This document shows positions 46,105 through 57,200 of a stretch of DNA of 64,000 nucleotides, piece by piece. Below the pieces are notes generated by a model. It saw only the letters and a program-made list of their open reading frames with translations, was not told the origin of the DNA and searched no databases. The DNA is from Zhengitettix transpicula. Its lineage: Eukaryota > Arthropoda > Insecta > Orthoptera > Tetrigidae. The first letter of the stretch is position 1. Each line of letters begins with the position of its first letter. The translations under genes and the position numbers were made by a program. The stretch spans positions 92,310,947 to 92,374,946 of the forward strand of contig CM073590.1 of assembly GCA_037074705.1 (NCBI GenBank), in the 5' to 3' direction.

Positions 46105-46812
46105 AAAAAATTGTAATATAAATACCACACAACGTTTCTGAGTTCCTTGGTCCTTTCGTCAGGTGCTAAGAAGAGCCTAGTGAAGCAGCACTGGTCATTT
46201 GAAAACACTCAAAAACGACCAAAGCGTAACGACAATGGGAGAGTCGAAGGGTTAGCGTAACAAGAAGGGGGCAACGACAATGGGAAAACAAAAGGTTTAG
46301 CGTAATAATAAGGGATCATAGCTATTATTGAGTTTAATAATGTCTCTTTGTACGTTATAGCTGTGATGTTGGATTTAATGTGAAGAATCTCTGAAATGAG
46401 TCTGGAATTGTACCTGGTGTCAATGTCTAAAATTTTAGCATTTTGCCAATCAAATGTATGTTTAGAACTGTTTAAATGTTGCGATACTACAGATTGTTTA
46501 TCAATGGGAAGTTTGATATTAGATATATGTTCTTTGATAGGTGTATTAAGGGAACGTTTTGTTTGCCCTATGTAGCAGGAATTACAATTAGAGCAAGTGA
46601 TTTTGTAAACAAAACAATGTTTGCTGTAGGAATCAAGTGTGAAATGGTATTAGTGGACCTGTAGATGGATATTTGATATCCTTTGAATATTTGGGCAAAG
46701 TTGTGATGTAGAAATTTGTAATAAGGGAGTACGAGAAGAAATTTGGCTTGAGGTGTTTGGGGACGATTGACAGTAGGATGTTTTGTCTGTATTGGCTATC
46801 TTTCTTGTTCGT
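46105..46812 (-). mobile_element. Penelope-like element fragment (3' half)
   Basis: Bounded by TTTTGTCTGTATTG near 46108 and GTCTGTATTGGCTATCTTTC near 46789, blocks that also border other PLE pieces here. Order on the minus strand: reverse transcriptase-endonuclease linker (frame-shifted, YRSTNTIS), GIY-YIG endonuclease frame, about 60 bp of spacer, then CACCTGACGAAAGGACC and CAGAAACGTTGTGTGGTATT, the hammerhead-like end. Reverse transcriptase catalytic motifs are missing. Confidence 0.7.
46209..46649 (-). pseudogene. Penelope-like GIY-YIG endonuclease, partial
   Basis: A 146-codon uninterrupted frame that begins after a stop, not at a methionine. It contains HCFVYKITCSNCNSCYIGQT, which fits the VY...YIG core and the C-x2-C pair of Penelope endonuclease domains. 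This is followed by KRSLNTPIKEHISNI, HLNSSKHTFDWQNAKILDID, and a basic/Pro-rich tail ending LSLRFGRF. In these elements the domain nicks DNA to prime reverse transcription. The upstream linker to the reverse transcriptase lies in another frame (YRSTNTIS), so at least one frameshift separates them and the element cannot be autonomous. The preserved 146 codons suggest moderate age. A related, more decayed copy is at 14.3-15.1 kb. Confidence 0.7.
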
Positions 46813-46891
46813 TTTCTAAATAATTGTTAATATATATCTAAACCAGACTCAACGTTTGGAAAGAAAGTTAATTTACTTATTTAAAATCAAA

Positions 46892-47146
46892 TCAAATCAA
46901 ATTACATAGCCACTTCTCCTTGTGGGAGTCTGTTCGTGTTGACAGCATCTGTGAAACTCGTGAAGAGCGTCGTACTTCGTCAGGCGTTGTTATGCGTCTC
47001 TTCAATGACGGTGCCATTTTCTGAATCTCTAATGATAGGACGCACGGGCATAATCCGTCTCTTGTTAACTCCCAAGTAATCCAATGTCCTGAGTGCAAGC
47101 CCCATCCATCACAGTGAGACAGACTTCTTTCTCTAATCTCTCTCAT
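46892..47146 (-). other. coding-like open frame of unknown nature
   Basis: An 84-codon frame in a GC-richer patch, including HCDGWGLHSGHWITWELTRD and KMAPSLKRRITTPDEVRRSS. No family was recognised. The composition is more protein-like than the neighbouring frames. It lies beside a PLE fragment, so a decayed transposon gene is plausible. Confidence 0.2.
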
Positions 47147-47973
47147 GCTGTCTCCCTGGCAAGGAGCTGCAGGCGCGCCACTATTTCTTCTCTCTCTAAC
47201 ATTACGTTGCTAATTACCAACTCCTTACAAGGAAAACTGTTATTCACCGACATTGTTAGTGGTATGTTCTTTATCCTTCACAAGAATTACTTGATGGGAG
47301 CCATCATAGAAAGTAGTACAAAGTATAATTAACCCAGCGGGGTAAGCAATTCTGTTCTCAGAGCCGAAATCTCTAATCCTTTTTCAGGCGTGTATAATTA
47401 TTTACAACAATATTAAACACTTGTCAAGAATTGTCATTACTAGTTAAGAACCAAGCACTGCTGTAAAAAGTCATTTTACGAATATTTAGTCGAGGTTCTT
47501 GTCACCAAATGAGATACAGAACTCACGCCTTCCTTACTGGATCTCGAACGAATAGAAATGAATTTTTGATCTCGGGCACCGGAGTGGAAAATTCTTTCTT
47601 TTCCATTCCCGCGTCAGTCATTTTCCTTTTCACGTTTTATTTCCATGTTTACACAACACCAATAACAGGTCATTTAAATGAGTGTATACAAATATGCGTA
47701 CTTTCATTTATTAAATTTCCAATTGGAAAAAAAGTCTGTAAAACATCTAGTCATGCAAACGGCGAAATCTTTACCAATAATGATTGAATAATCGTTACGA
47801 AAACCTGGAGATAAAAACTGGAGATTCATGGCGGACGTGTCAGTGTTACTACAGGCTTAAATAAAGACTGATAAATATTATGTACGCAGAAAGGAAACTA
47901 CTAAAATACTTCAAATATATAAAGTACTATTAAGTGATTTATGGTTAAACGTTTTTTAACGAATATTAAAAAA

Positions 47974-47976
<3 letters not shown>

Positions 47977-48011
<35 letters not shown>
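47977..48011. repeat. (AT)n tract, left flank of LTR B
   Basis: About 17 AT units directly before the TG start of LTR B. Confidence 0.95.
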
Positions 48012-48014
<3 letters not shown>

Positions 48015-48851
48015 AATGATTAAAGGGTCATTAAGAATTAATACTTATAAACTATTGAACTGAATTGTTACCGGCGAACACGGAGAGAGACAATAATGGA
48101 CGATAACAAACAGGCCAAGACATTGTTAGACAATAGCGCGCACAGAGACGGTGGGAGAGTTCAGTCGAGGACGGAACTAAAATTAATTCAGTTGGAAATC
48201 AGAGGCGAGTGTATTGAGTTATGTTAGCAGTCGGCGGTCAAAAGTGATCTTGTATGGAAGTGGTCGACAGGATCTTAAGACATTAAAAATCAGTGGGAGA
48301 CGAGAGCGTCAATCCAGTCACACAGAAAGGTCTCTGAATATTACGCAAATTGTGAAATATCAGTGGATATATGGCCTGTTCATAATAGTGAAAGTGAATA
48401 GTGAATAGTGACAGTGCGTTGCAGAATCTTTACAATTTCCATGGTACCAGTACAAACAGTGAGTAAAAAGGAAACATTTGAATTAAAATTGTAAACGTTA
48501 ATAAAAAGTCGTCAGATTTCAAATTCATTTCGTTTTTAGTCTATTACATTTCAAGAGTTAATTAAAAATATTTGTAAATAGTAAATTGAAAAAATAATTG
48601 TTTAAAAGGGGAATAGATGTTCTTTATTTAAAAGGTCCAGTAAAGACCCTGAGATAAGAGGAAAGGACATTTTGTATAAAAATTGTTGTGAAGTTCAGCA
48701 AGTAATTTGTTTTGTAAGGTAAAATAGTTGTGTATAATAAACTAATTGTTTAATTAAATTAAATAAATGTCATTATTTCATGTTTCTTTCATTAGATAAT
48801 TTTCAATTATTAGTTCAATTTAATTGATTATCTTCATTATTGAGTACCATA
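48012..48851 (+). mobile_element. LTR B (plus orientation)
   Basis: An 840-bp unit starting TGTAATGATTAAAGGGTC after (AT)n and ending GAGTACCATA before a primer-binding-site-like sequence. It aligns with LTR A over most of its length (AACTATTGAACTGAATTGTT, AGTGATCTTGTATGGAAGTG, CCAGTAAAGACCCTGAGATA, AAGTTCAGCAAGTAATTTGT). It lacks the family A insertion found in A. No gag or pol frames follow. Confidence 0.75.
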
Positions 48852-49047
48852 TTTTGAGCCTTAACGTGTGACCAATCAATGTATTTAATTTGGAATTATT
48901 TTACTTATTACATATACTAACGACCTAAACGTGGAGCAAAATCATATTCAATAATTATTATTAATCAACGTGGGGCTATTTTAATTGAGAATTATATATA
49001 TTTTGACTAATTACAATATATATTCTAACGTCCCATGTTAATGAGGA
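48852..49047 (+). repeat. tandem primer-binding-site-like array after LTR B
   Basis: Units TTGAGCCTTAACGTGTGACC (48854), ACGACCTAAACGTGGAGC (48920), ATCAACGTGGGGCT (48964) and CTAACGTCCCATGTTAATGA (49025), spaced about 45-65 bp. The third has the best AACGTGGGGC core. Same layout as after LTRs A and D. Confidence 0.65.
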
Positions 49048-51609
49048 CATTACACATTTTGTTTATATAATTATTCTCATTGATTTTCCTTTGGCCAGTT
49101 ACAGGCCTAGAAAATTTTTCTTTGCTACAACTGTACAAGTTGTCCGCCATTTACCAATCAACTAATGCAGAGATATTTAGTTTAAGTTATTGAAAATTTG
49201 ATTATTAATAATTTTTGTTTATATTAATAGATAAATTCATTTTTTATTTATTTATGAAGTAGCATATTTTATTATGGATTTTTTAAATTACTATTTTTTA
49301 GTTTATTTATTTATTTTGATTCAAGGAATAATTACCACTATAAAGTTTTGCTTTGACTAGCAACAATGCCGTCTTAAAACATTTGAATTTTTTATCAGAA
49401 GATTTTATACTCCCGTAATTGGATCCGAGGTCAATAGTTCGTTAAATCGATACTTTCAGAAATAGAACCGTTTACTAACATACGAAAGGTTGCATGTTTA
49501 GCTTAATATTTTTAACGTCAAGACGCGTTTAACGTAATACAATTGTTTTTTTTAATCTTCAATATCCTCAATAGTTTTAACGGTGCTTTAAGCGTTTAAG
49601 TGTACTTTTGTTGCGTCGTTTGAGATTATAACTTCACGTTTTGTTGTTAATTTTATCAATATTTTGGCGAAGAGTTGTTTTTGGAACGTAACTGATGTAA
49701 AATGTGCTCAGTTGATTAATTATGTGTTATCAATTTTTTTTAACAAAAAAAACTTTGGCAACCTTCTCCACTATACTTATGAGTAACTAACTCATTGTTG
49801 AAAAAAATTAAAATTCTTGTCATCAAAATTTAAAGCAAGTTATCTTTGCGAGCTTTTTTCCTTCTAGGCCTGGGTATCAGGACGACGTTAACTACCTGTG
49901 ATTCAAAGCCTTTCAAAGAGGGTATTATAAGTGTATGTATGTATTTTCGAGTAACTATGAGTGTGTGTGTTTCTTGAAAACATTCTGGTAAAAATAAATT
50001 TTTATACTCCACAGTTGTTTGCATGCGTTGATTCCAACTTATTGACACTCTGTATGCAAAATTTCTGGTGCTAATAAATAAATATACTTAATTCATAGGT
50101 ATCTATGTTCTGCAATAACGTGATGTGACCAAAAATAAAACGTTTCTACAACTAAGCACTACCACTTCCTAATACGTACATTCATGATCTATGCAGAACA
50201 TACGGAAGGACCCGGTAATAGCATCATAAGCGCTCATTTATCAAATGCACTTTTTACCTGATAGAGAACACATTTATATTGCGGTCCTGGCAATTATTTC
50301 ATTATTAATGGTTCTTGCCTGTTGTAGCTGGTGGGAAAAAGAGTGCCAGGGATACGGATCCGGGACGTGCAGTTGACAAATGAAATTCCCGCAACATGTA
50401 TGTAAGTAATAATAGATGAAAAGTAATAAGATAGAAATAACGTCCAGGCAGGAAAGAGAAAATACGGTGAGATTTTTTTTTTCATCTGCCCCCCCAGGCT
50501 GTGGATGGTTCCCGAGCTTTGTGGCCATGTCACTGCAGACAGGGCTATTGTACCTGCTGATGGAAATAGTGCGGCCTGAGCTGGGTGATTAATGAGGGGA
50601 ACGGCTGTCTCGCCGGCCAATCAAACTGCTGTCAGTGGTTTGCCCACGAGCATTCTCTCGGTTGTTGGTGCTCTTGGCCGCAACTCCTGGTCAAAATAAC
50701 TATGAAGGAGCCAGTAGAGTGCAATCTCCAATGAGAGAGACATTGGAAGTCGTCAGCCATCATCATTTATTCAGTTTGCACGTAGAAGTTATCTAGTCGA
50801 AAGTAAACTGACTTTCAGTTTCAGTAATATACAACTGTGTATGTTTTTTAAATTCCCTGGTTAAATTGCCATTACCGTGGAATTTTATTTAATACACGCA
50901 CGCAAGAACAGTCGTTTAGACACCACCATTTTCCCACAATACATTCAAACACACCAAATTGTGACGAGATGTTTTCACGTCAAGCTATGAAAAGTCTTCT
51001 CGTGATGCTTAGGTTTTTTTTTACAACGGAAATATTATATTAATCTCGATATCCTTTTAAATATTTAAGCCATAGACGCATTAGTAAATTTAATGTATGG
51101 AGTTTTGGGGTAAAGAAAATTGTCAATAATATAGCAGACAAATATATGAATTAATTACAACTGTATTTCTGCAGCAGATTGACGTCCTTGAAAATATAAT
51201 ACCATTAAAGAGGATTTGTCATTTTAGAGTCTGTAAAAAAATACTCATACAGGGTTTCGTGTCCATGATAAGTTTATGTAAGTTTCTAAGGTTTTCAGGT
51301 CCACATCATGGCATTAATTAGTCTTCATTAGCCACGAAAATAAACAATGGATGAATTATAATCATCACACTCACTCGTTAACGAAAGATAAGCCTAAAAC
51401 ATGAACGCTCATAGCAAAATTTGACTTGAAAATTTTTGTATCAGTCTCAAATTAATTTACCGATTACAATACTGCTTGTCACGTACAATTAAAAAAACTT
51501 ATTGGTATCAGACTATTAAATTGACATGCATTAGTCCTAAGTTGAAGAATTGGATTAGGCAATGCTACAAGTGTATAGAATGTTGTAATAATAAATTACA
51601 AGCTATAAA
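49048..51609. other. unassigned stretch
   Basis: AT-rich to about 50250, then a GC-richer patch at 50480-50720 whose minus-strand frames (50274-50620) have no domain. No shared repeats were recognised. Confidence 0.4.
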
Positions 51610-51850
51610 TATTATAAGAAATGAAAGTATCACGAATCGAACTCAGGACCTCCCGCTTACTGGGCTAACGCACTAGCCATCGACCTACCCGGCTCGACCC
51701 TAGATCCGGTGCGAAATTCCTCCATCCATTAGACCTGATGCACGCTCACCTACAATATTTTTTACAATCACAATACATCATGGCCAAAATTTTAGGACCT
51801 CAAACGAAAACGGACTTTACGTAAATTGATCATCAGTTTTAGAATTTGCA
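51610..51850 (-). mobile_element. tRNA-derived SINE, copy 2
   Basis: The minus strand has an A-box-like TCGATGGCTAGTGCG and a good B box GAGTTCGATTCGT, separated by the CAGTAAGCGGGAGGTC block shared with copy 1. The non-tRNA part (GGAGGAATTTCGCACCGGAT, TGCATCAGGTCTAATGG) is also shared with 27.2 kb. Its B box is better kept than in copy 1. Confidence 0.7.
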
Positions 51851-51894
51851 TTTAAAGAATATATATAAATAGAAAGCTTCACAAGCCTCAAACC

Positions 51895-51960
51895 GTAATG
51901 GCCATGATTTCATTGAATTAAAGTATCAGAATGGGAAAATGTCGACACGACCAGGTAGAG
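51895..51960 (-). mobile_element. SINE 3' fragment
   Basis: TGAATTAAAGTATCAGAATG and GGAAAATGTCGACACGACCA match the tail of SINE copy 1 at 27183-27225. This piece lies immediately beside copy 2, possibly the remains of a second insertion. Confidence 0.6.
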
Positions 51961-52298
51961 AAATAAAACTGTTATAAAATGCCCATTAATGAAAAAATGT
52001 CGGTAGAAAACTAATGAATATTACAATGATATTTAAAAGATTTGCCATGAACATACGAATCACTACACTGAAAAAAAACTTTTGTAACGGTAATCAATGA
52101 AGGACGGTAAATCCGCAACTCACATATAAAATTCCGAAGTTAATTAATCCTCTGATGGACTGCACGATATGATGAATTATAATTTGATTTAAATCAAATC
52201 AAGAAACACAAACAGGTTTAATAACTACGTCAGTAATTGATTTGAGTACATTCTTGTGATTGTGTTGAATGTGTAAACGAATCACTGACTTTAATATA

Positions 52299-53260
52299 TT
52301 ACAAATAATTAATTAATAAATTTTTTTTTAATTATTGGTGGCGGTAATCTGAGCCCATGGCTTTGTAAATAACTGTATTGCTTGGCGAGAATGCAGAGCC
52401 GATAATGTTTGCTTCAAGGTATTGACAAAAAGGCATATATAGACGGTTGAGGATTCAGCGGACTTCAGAGAGTTTTCTAGATGCGAGTCACCAGTTCTCA
52501 TTTTTGCCAGTTCTCAGTTTAGAGTTTAGATAAACCAATTCCCGGTGGTGGTCAGATATTTGAGAGGAGAACGTGAACAGTAAAAAAATTAGCGTGGTGA
52601 GTTACGCAGGTAGCCAGTTGCTCGGACAGTCAAAATGTGTGTGTATTTGGCGGTCCTGACAAGATAGTCCGAAAACATTAAAATATCTAGTCAGCTAACG
52701 GTTTAATAGTCGGCGGAGCAGAATGATGCCGAAACCTTTCCAAAGTGTTTGAAAAATGATAAGAAAGTAGAATCAGCCTGTTAGAGAAAAGTGTTGTAAA
52801 TAAAAAAATCATGTACACAAAAATTGTATGTAATTAAAACATTTTTCATCTGTAAACCTTATTAGTAAATATCCTATACCCTCAGATTACGATAATTTTT
52901 CTAGAATTATACAACTTTTCAGACTATAGTAAATATATATTTTCTATAGTAAATGAAAATTCATTTTTTTACTAACTTTATTAGAGGCCCGATAAGCGAC
53001 CCTGAAATTTAGATTTCTCACAAAAGCCAAAGATTTAATTTAAAACATAAAATCAACGAAGTTTAAATTTGTAAAATAAATAATTGTTTTGTTATCTTTA
53101 AAAATTAATTGTTTAATTTCGCTTTCTTTCGTTTATTATTTTAATCTTTTGAATATCACATTTGTTTGTCTCTAACGTGTTTTTTATATATATAATCTTT
53201 GGAATATTACATAAATTTGACTTTAACTTAGAGCTTGTTAAATAATTAATATTGAATACA
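52299..53260 (+). mobile_element. LTR C (plus orientation, diverged)
   Basis: Ends ATTGAATACA immediately before TTTGGCGCCACAACGTGCTG, the best-kept first primer binding site in the window. Internal similarity to LTR B includes GGCGGTC...GACA(A/G)GAT...ACATTAAAA and an R/U5-like GGCCCGATAAGCGACCCTGA. A TATA-like GGCATATATAGACGG lies at 52433. The start is placed by comparison with LTR D (AAATAATTAATTAATAAA) and is approximate. Only one primer-site unit follows, unlike A, B and D. Confidence 0.55.
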
Positions 53261-53290
53261 GAATTTGGCGCCACAACGTGCTGGCAATTT
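53261..53290 (+). other. single primer-binding-site-like sequence after LTR C
   Basis: TTTGGCGCCACAACGTGCTGG matches the tRNA-Lys(CUU) complement TGGCGCCCAACGTGGGGC at most positions. No tandem copies follow. Confidence 0.6.
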
Positions 53291-55919
53291 CCTTTTTCAT
53301 AAAGTCAATTTTGATTACCACATAAATACATAAATACTACAATATATATATAACATGAATAATTAATGCTATTCATGTGACAAAAATCAGTAGAAATAAA
53401 TAATTGAAATATCACAATAAATGATTCCTACTGAGTACGCAGTAAAAGTATGTTGCATAAAATCATATTTTACATGCACGATTACGGTGCTTTCAGACCA
53501 CCATTGCACGGTTGTATCTGAATTTGTTCATCCTTATTTATCATGAATGATATTTGTATGCGAAGTGGTTTGTCTTAATTGGTCACATCTCGGGAACGTA
53601 TATGACAATGTTACTAACTGTTTTAGGTGAACTCAATCCATACCTCTTTTCGACAAACCATTAGCTTTCAAGAAGATAAGTTTTTATTAAATTTAATTTA
53701 ATTGCCTATGTTAATACGATGATGTCTTTTCCACAAAAGGCAAATATTGCTGCGGTTACTGCAAAGAAGAAACTGTAAGCTTACGTTTTTCATGTGCCAC
53801 TAGACCAAGAAATGGAGAGACGCCATTAATCACGTCGCCTGAGGGAGGTGGCTTCATCCACGCGAAACACTCCTACTAATCCCGGACCTCCCTCTCGTGT
53901 CCTTCCTTTCTTCCCACTTTTTTCTCTAGTGTTTTCAGCTTTCATCGATGACGCAATTGACGTCCTCTTGGCGATGAGAAATGCTTTAGGCGTCGCAGGG
54001 CGTCTTGTAAACAAGCGTGATTAATGCCTGCCCTCGTCTTTTATCGATACCTCCTAGTTTATTGATTAGTTTGCATCATATTTTTGTATCGGGAAAGAGG
54101 TCACAGGTGATCCATCTAGCTGTTAGCAATTACCATTCAGCAAATAATACACATCATTTATATTTTCACGATTGCGTTTAATCCAACAGAAGCCGTTCTG
54201 GTACCATTAAATAAAATAGCGAAAAACAGGAACTTAAGTATTCAACATATCCAACTTTATGAAACGAAAAAGCGTTTATGAATTAATAATTAAATACAAA
54301 TAATAAATATTTGGGCATAATATAAATAAGTTAATACTTCAGTTGGTTCTCTTGGGTAATAATTGCATTAGAATAAAGTCTTCAAATAATATATTTTATT
54401 GTATATAGCAATAGTTTTATGAATCACAGTAGTCAATATAGATGCACATAAAATATGATAGCCAATATATCAACGAAGTGGAGGATTCATAATAAATTAA
54501 TTATATACTTTATATATTATTTGTAAATACTATCCACTCCTTGATACTATTTGAATAAATATAAAATAATTCATTTTATTGATACAGACTGTTTACAGAC
54601 TAATATTAATGGAGAAAAAATATTGTTAAATTATACGATAACAATATACGAGACTATGTGAGATTTTTCTTCCTTAATAAAGCGTAATATAATTACGAAA
54701 ATTATTTTAAGAGGTAAATCAATTTATCGTGCATTAAATTTTAAAAAATAAATAATTATGCGGTTATCATATTAACTGAAATCATCCAAATTGAGAGAAA
54801 ACTGAAAATATCTTAAATTTTTCGATTTTTCTTTATAAATATAGTTAAAAATATACGTAAATACCAATAATGTGATGAGAAATATTTCACAAAATGAAAC
54901 TAATTTTAAGGTTTCTTGAATAAGTCTTGATAGCATATTTGTCCTGAAATTCTTGAATCCAACTACAGTTGCTGAAATTATGAGAATATATTGACACTCT
55001 GCAAACTACCTATCATATCGATTTAGTTAATTGTTTTCGCAGAAAACAGTTTTTACACTATTAAGGTATAGTAATAAATACCATAAATTACCAAAACGAG
55101 GTAAACGGAAAGAAAGATGTTATATTTCAGAATAATGACGATTAAAGTGTTTGAGTAACTTGTCTAATGATCTTGGCAAAAATGAATGCTTTATTATATA
55201 AAATTAATTTGTTTATTTACAAATTACTTTAAATTAAAAATTTACAATATTATTAACAAATTTCTTTATGCATGAAAACGATAGTCACTATTTATAATAC
55301 AAAATATTACATCTATCTCTATTCATAAAAAAATTGGTTTTAGCATAAATTTAATCAAAAGTAATTGGAATTCCAATGTATAAGAAACGCAAAGAAAGTA
55401 AATTCGCGTTTATATAACCTCTGGATTCTAGTGCACTACTTTTGATTGGCACCTTCAGGAAAACTTCTACTCCGAAACAACTTCTATACCTGTGTCTTTA
55501 GTTACTGAACGATGTGTTACTATTACAATTTCAAAAAGAGAGCTTTATCTCTCGCTTTTATATGACGTTCCCCTCACCTCGAAAAACGTCTTCCGCTTTT
55601 GTCTACGTGCTCTGAACTGTAAATTTATTTTACCAGATGACCGAGAAATGTCCAACTTTGGGTTTCCGGCGGAACTACATGGCCATTTATTACAAAAGCC
55701 AACCATTATTTTGAAATATATGGAGGATTTACGATGGTGGGCACTTTATGTCTGCTTTTAACTCTATTGTGTACTTTTCTTCAGCGAATCTATAAAGGAG
55801 ATACTCGATTGTACCGCACTTGAGATAAATATGTTGGTTTCTCATTAGTGAGCCCAATTGTTTCTATTCTGATGTTTCGAGATCAAATCGCAAACCTCAC
55901 CTTCTGTTATCGGATTTAT
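53291..55919. other. unassigned stretch
   Basis: AT-rich apart from 53810-54050, a GC-richer purine-biased segment (minus strand) with a 62-codon frame lacking any domain. A 89-codon plus-strand frame at 55492-55761 also shows no domain. Neither is called. Confidence 0.4.
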
Positions 55920-56105
55920 GCAGGTTTCTCTAGTTTTTTTTCGGTATACAGGAATCAGAGGCCGGGTAGGATTTTTACAATATAATCAAGCTGTCCCAGT
56001 TAACCCTTGGCTATCTAATTGTTACTTCTGCATTCCACTTTCTATGTCATTAACCTGTTTCTATGTCAACTGAAAAAAGACAACGTAGATTACCCTCAAG
56101 TAATT
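55920..56105 (-). repeat. dispersed repeat family A, copy 7 (decayed, inverted)
   Basis: Keeps GCCGGGTAGGATTTTTACAA, GTTAACCCTTGGCTA and GATTACCCTCAAG in reverse orientation. It is the most decayed copy. Confidence 0.55.
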
Positions 56106-56889
56106 AGTATATAAAACATTCTAAATAATTATAAAGTTACAATTCACCAATTTAACAACGATCGTTCTGATCCATTTAATAATTTAGGGTGATATCTTGC
56201 AAACTTTTATTAAAATTATTATTTGAAAACGTCTGTAATTTTAATGTCATTTTTCTGCCTGGTTAATGTTGGTTCAAAATAAAAACTTAATTATTATGGA
56301 GATAACAGAAAAACAATTCAAATATTATTTATCTACGCGCTATCACTACTATCGTAATTATTTACTTAAATAAATTTTCCCTGTTATCTTTTCACTATAT
56401 CGCCATACCCAGTCGTGAGGCGACCTCAACTTAAGTCACCCCGAATTCAACGTTTTACTCCATTAATATTCTTGCGAATCTTTTTATTCAGTGATACATT
56501 GAGAAGAAGGATTATGGTCCGAATAAATCGCTAGTAATGATTCAATATGTATGAGAGCACTTCGAGTCTTTTTGAAGCGGAAAGGGGAGACAGATGAAGA
56601 GAGATTATGTGCAAACAGAACGATAATATTTTGAAAGTGCTGGATGGGTTTGTTATAATTGGTGAGTTAATTGAGAGGTATTTAACGCAAATCCTGTTTT
56701 ATCTCAGTTCAACGCATTACCAGCTTGAATTCACAATGATGAAATATTATGACAAAATAAATGTATCGAGGCTCTCCGATACATTTGCAAATAGTTTTGG
56801 GCATCCTGTGGAAAAGATTATTGATGTAAAATATATCTAATTTTTTAAAAATGTTTCAAGTACTATTTAATTACAATGCATGGAGCATG
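56106..56889. other. unassigned AT-rich stretch
   Basis: Nothing recognised. Confidence 0.4.
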
Positions 56890-57200
56890 TTATGGACGTT
56901 TCATTACTCTGCTTGAAGACATTAAATTATTTCCAGCTCGACTCTCTTCGTCCCCCACAAGAGGGTGGAAAACCTCTTCACGTGTTTGATGCACCTTTAG
57001 TGTAGATTTTACTCCTGCCTTTTGGTAGGATTGACCTTCGGGGATTTTGGTCAGGTCATTTATCCCAGTGGCAGGGTCTCCCATGTCTCCCGTGGCTGAA
57101 GGCATGGTTGTCGACAACCCGTCACCTCGGCACCAAACTTTATGGCCGTAATTTCAAGCAAGCCACAGCTCGGTTCTGGCGTTTTTATTCAAATATTAAA
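56890..57200 (-). other. coding-like segment, unidentified
   Basis: A 75-codon minus-strand frame (56890-57117), including TTMPSATGDMGDPATGIND and HQTREEVFHPLVGDEES, lies in a GC-richer patch. It is preceded on the minus strand by AAGTTTGGTGCCGAGGTGAC. I do not recognise the family. It may be the 5' part of a retroelement rather than a host exon. Confidence 0.2.

Noticed and set aside
51640..51700. Possible tRNA gene (minus strand)
   Set aside because: Good B box, but the acceptor stem does not pair and the flanks are shared with the other SINE copy.
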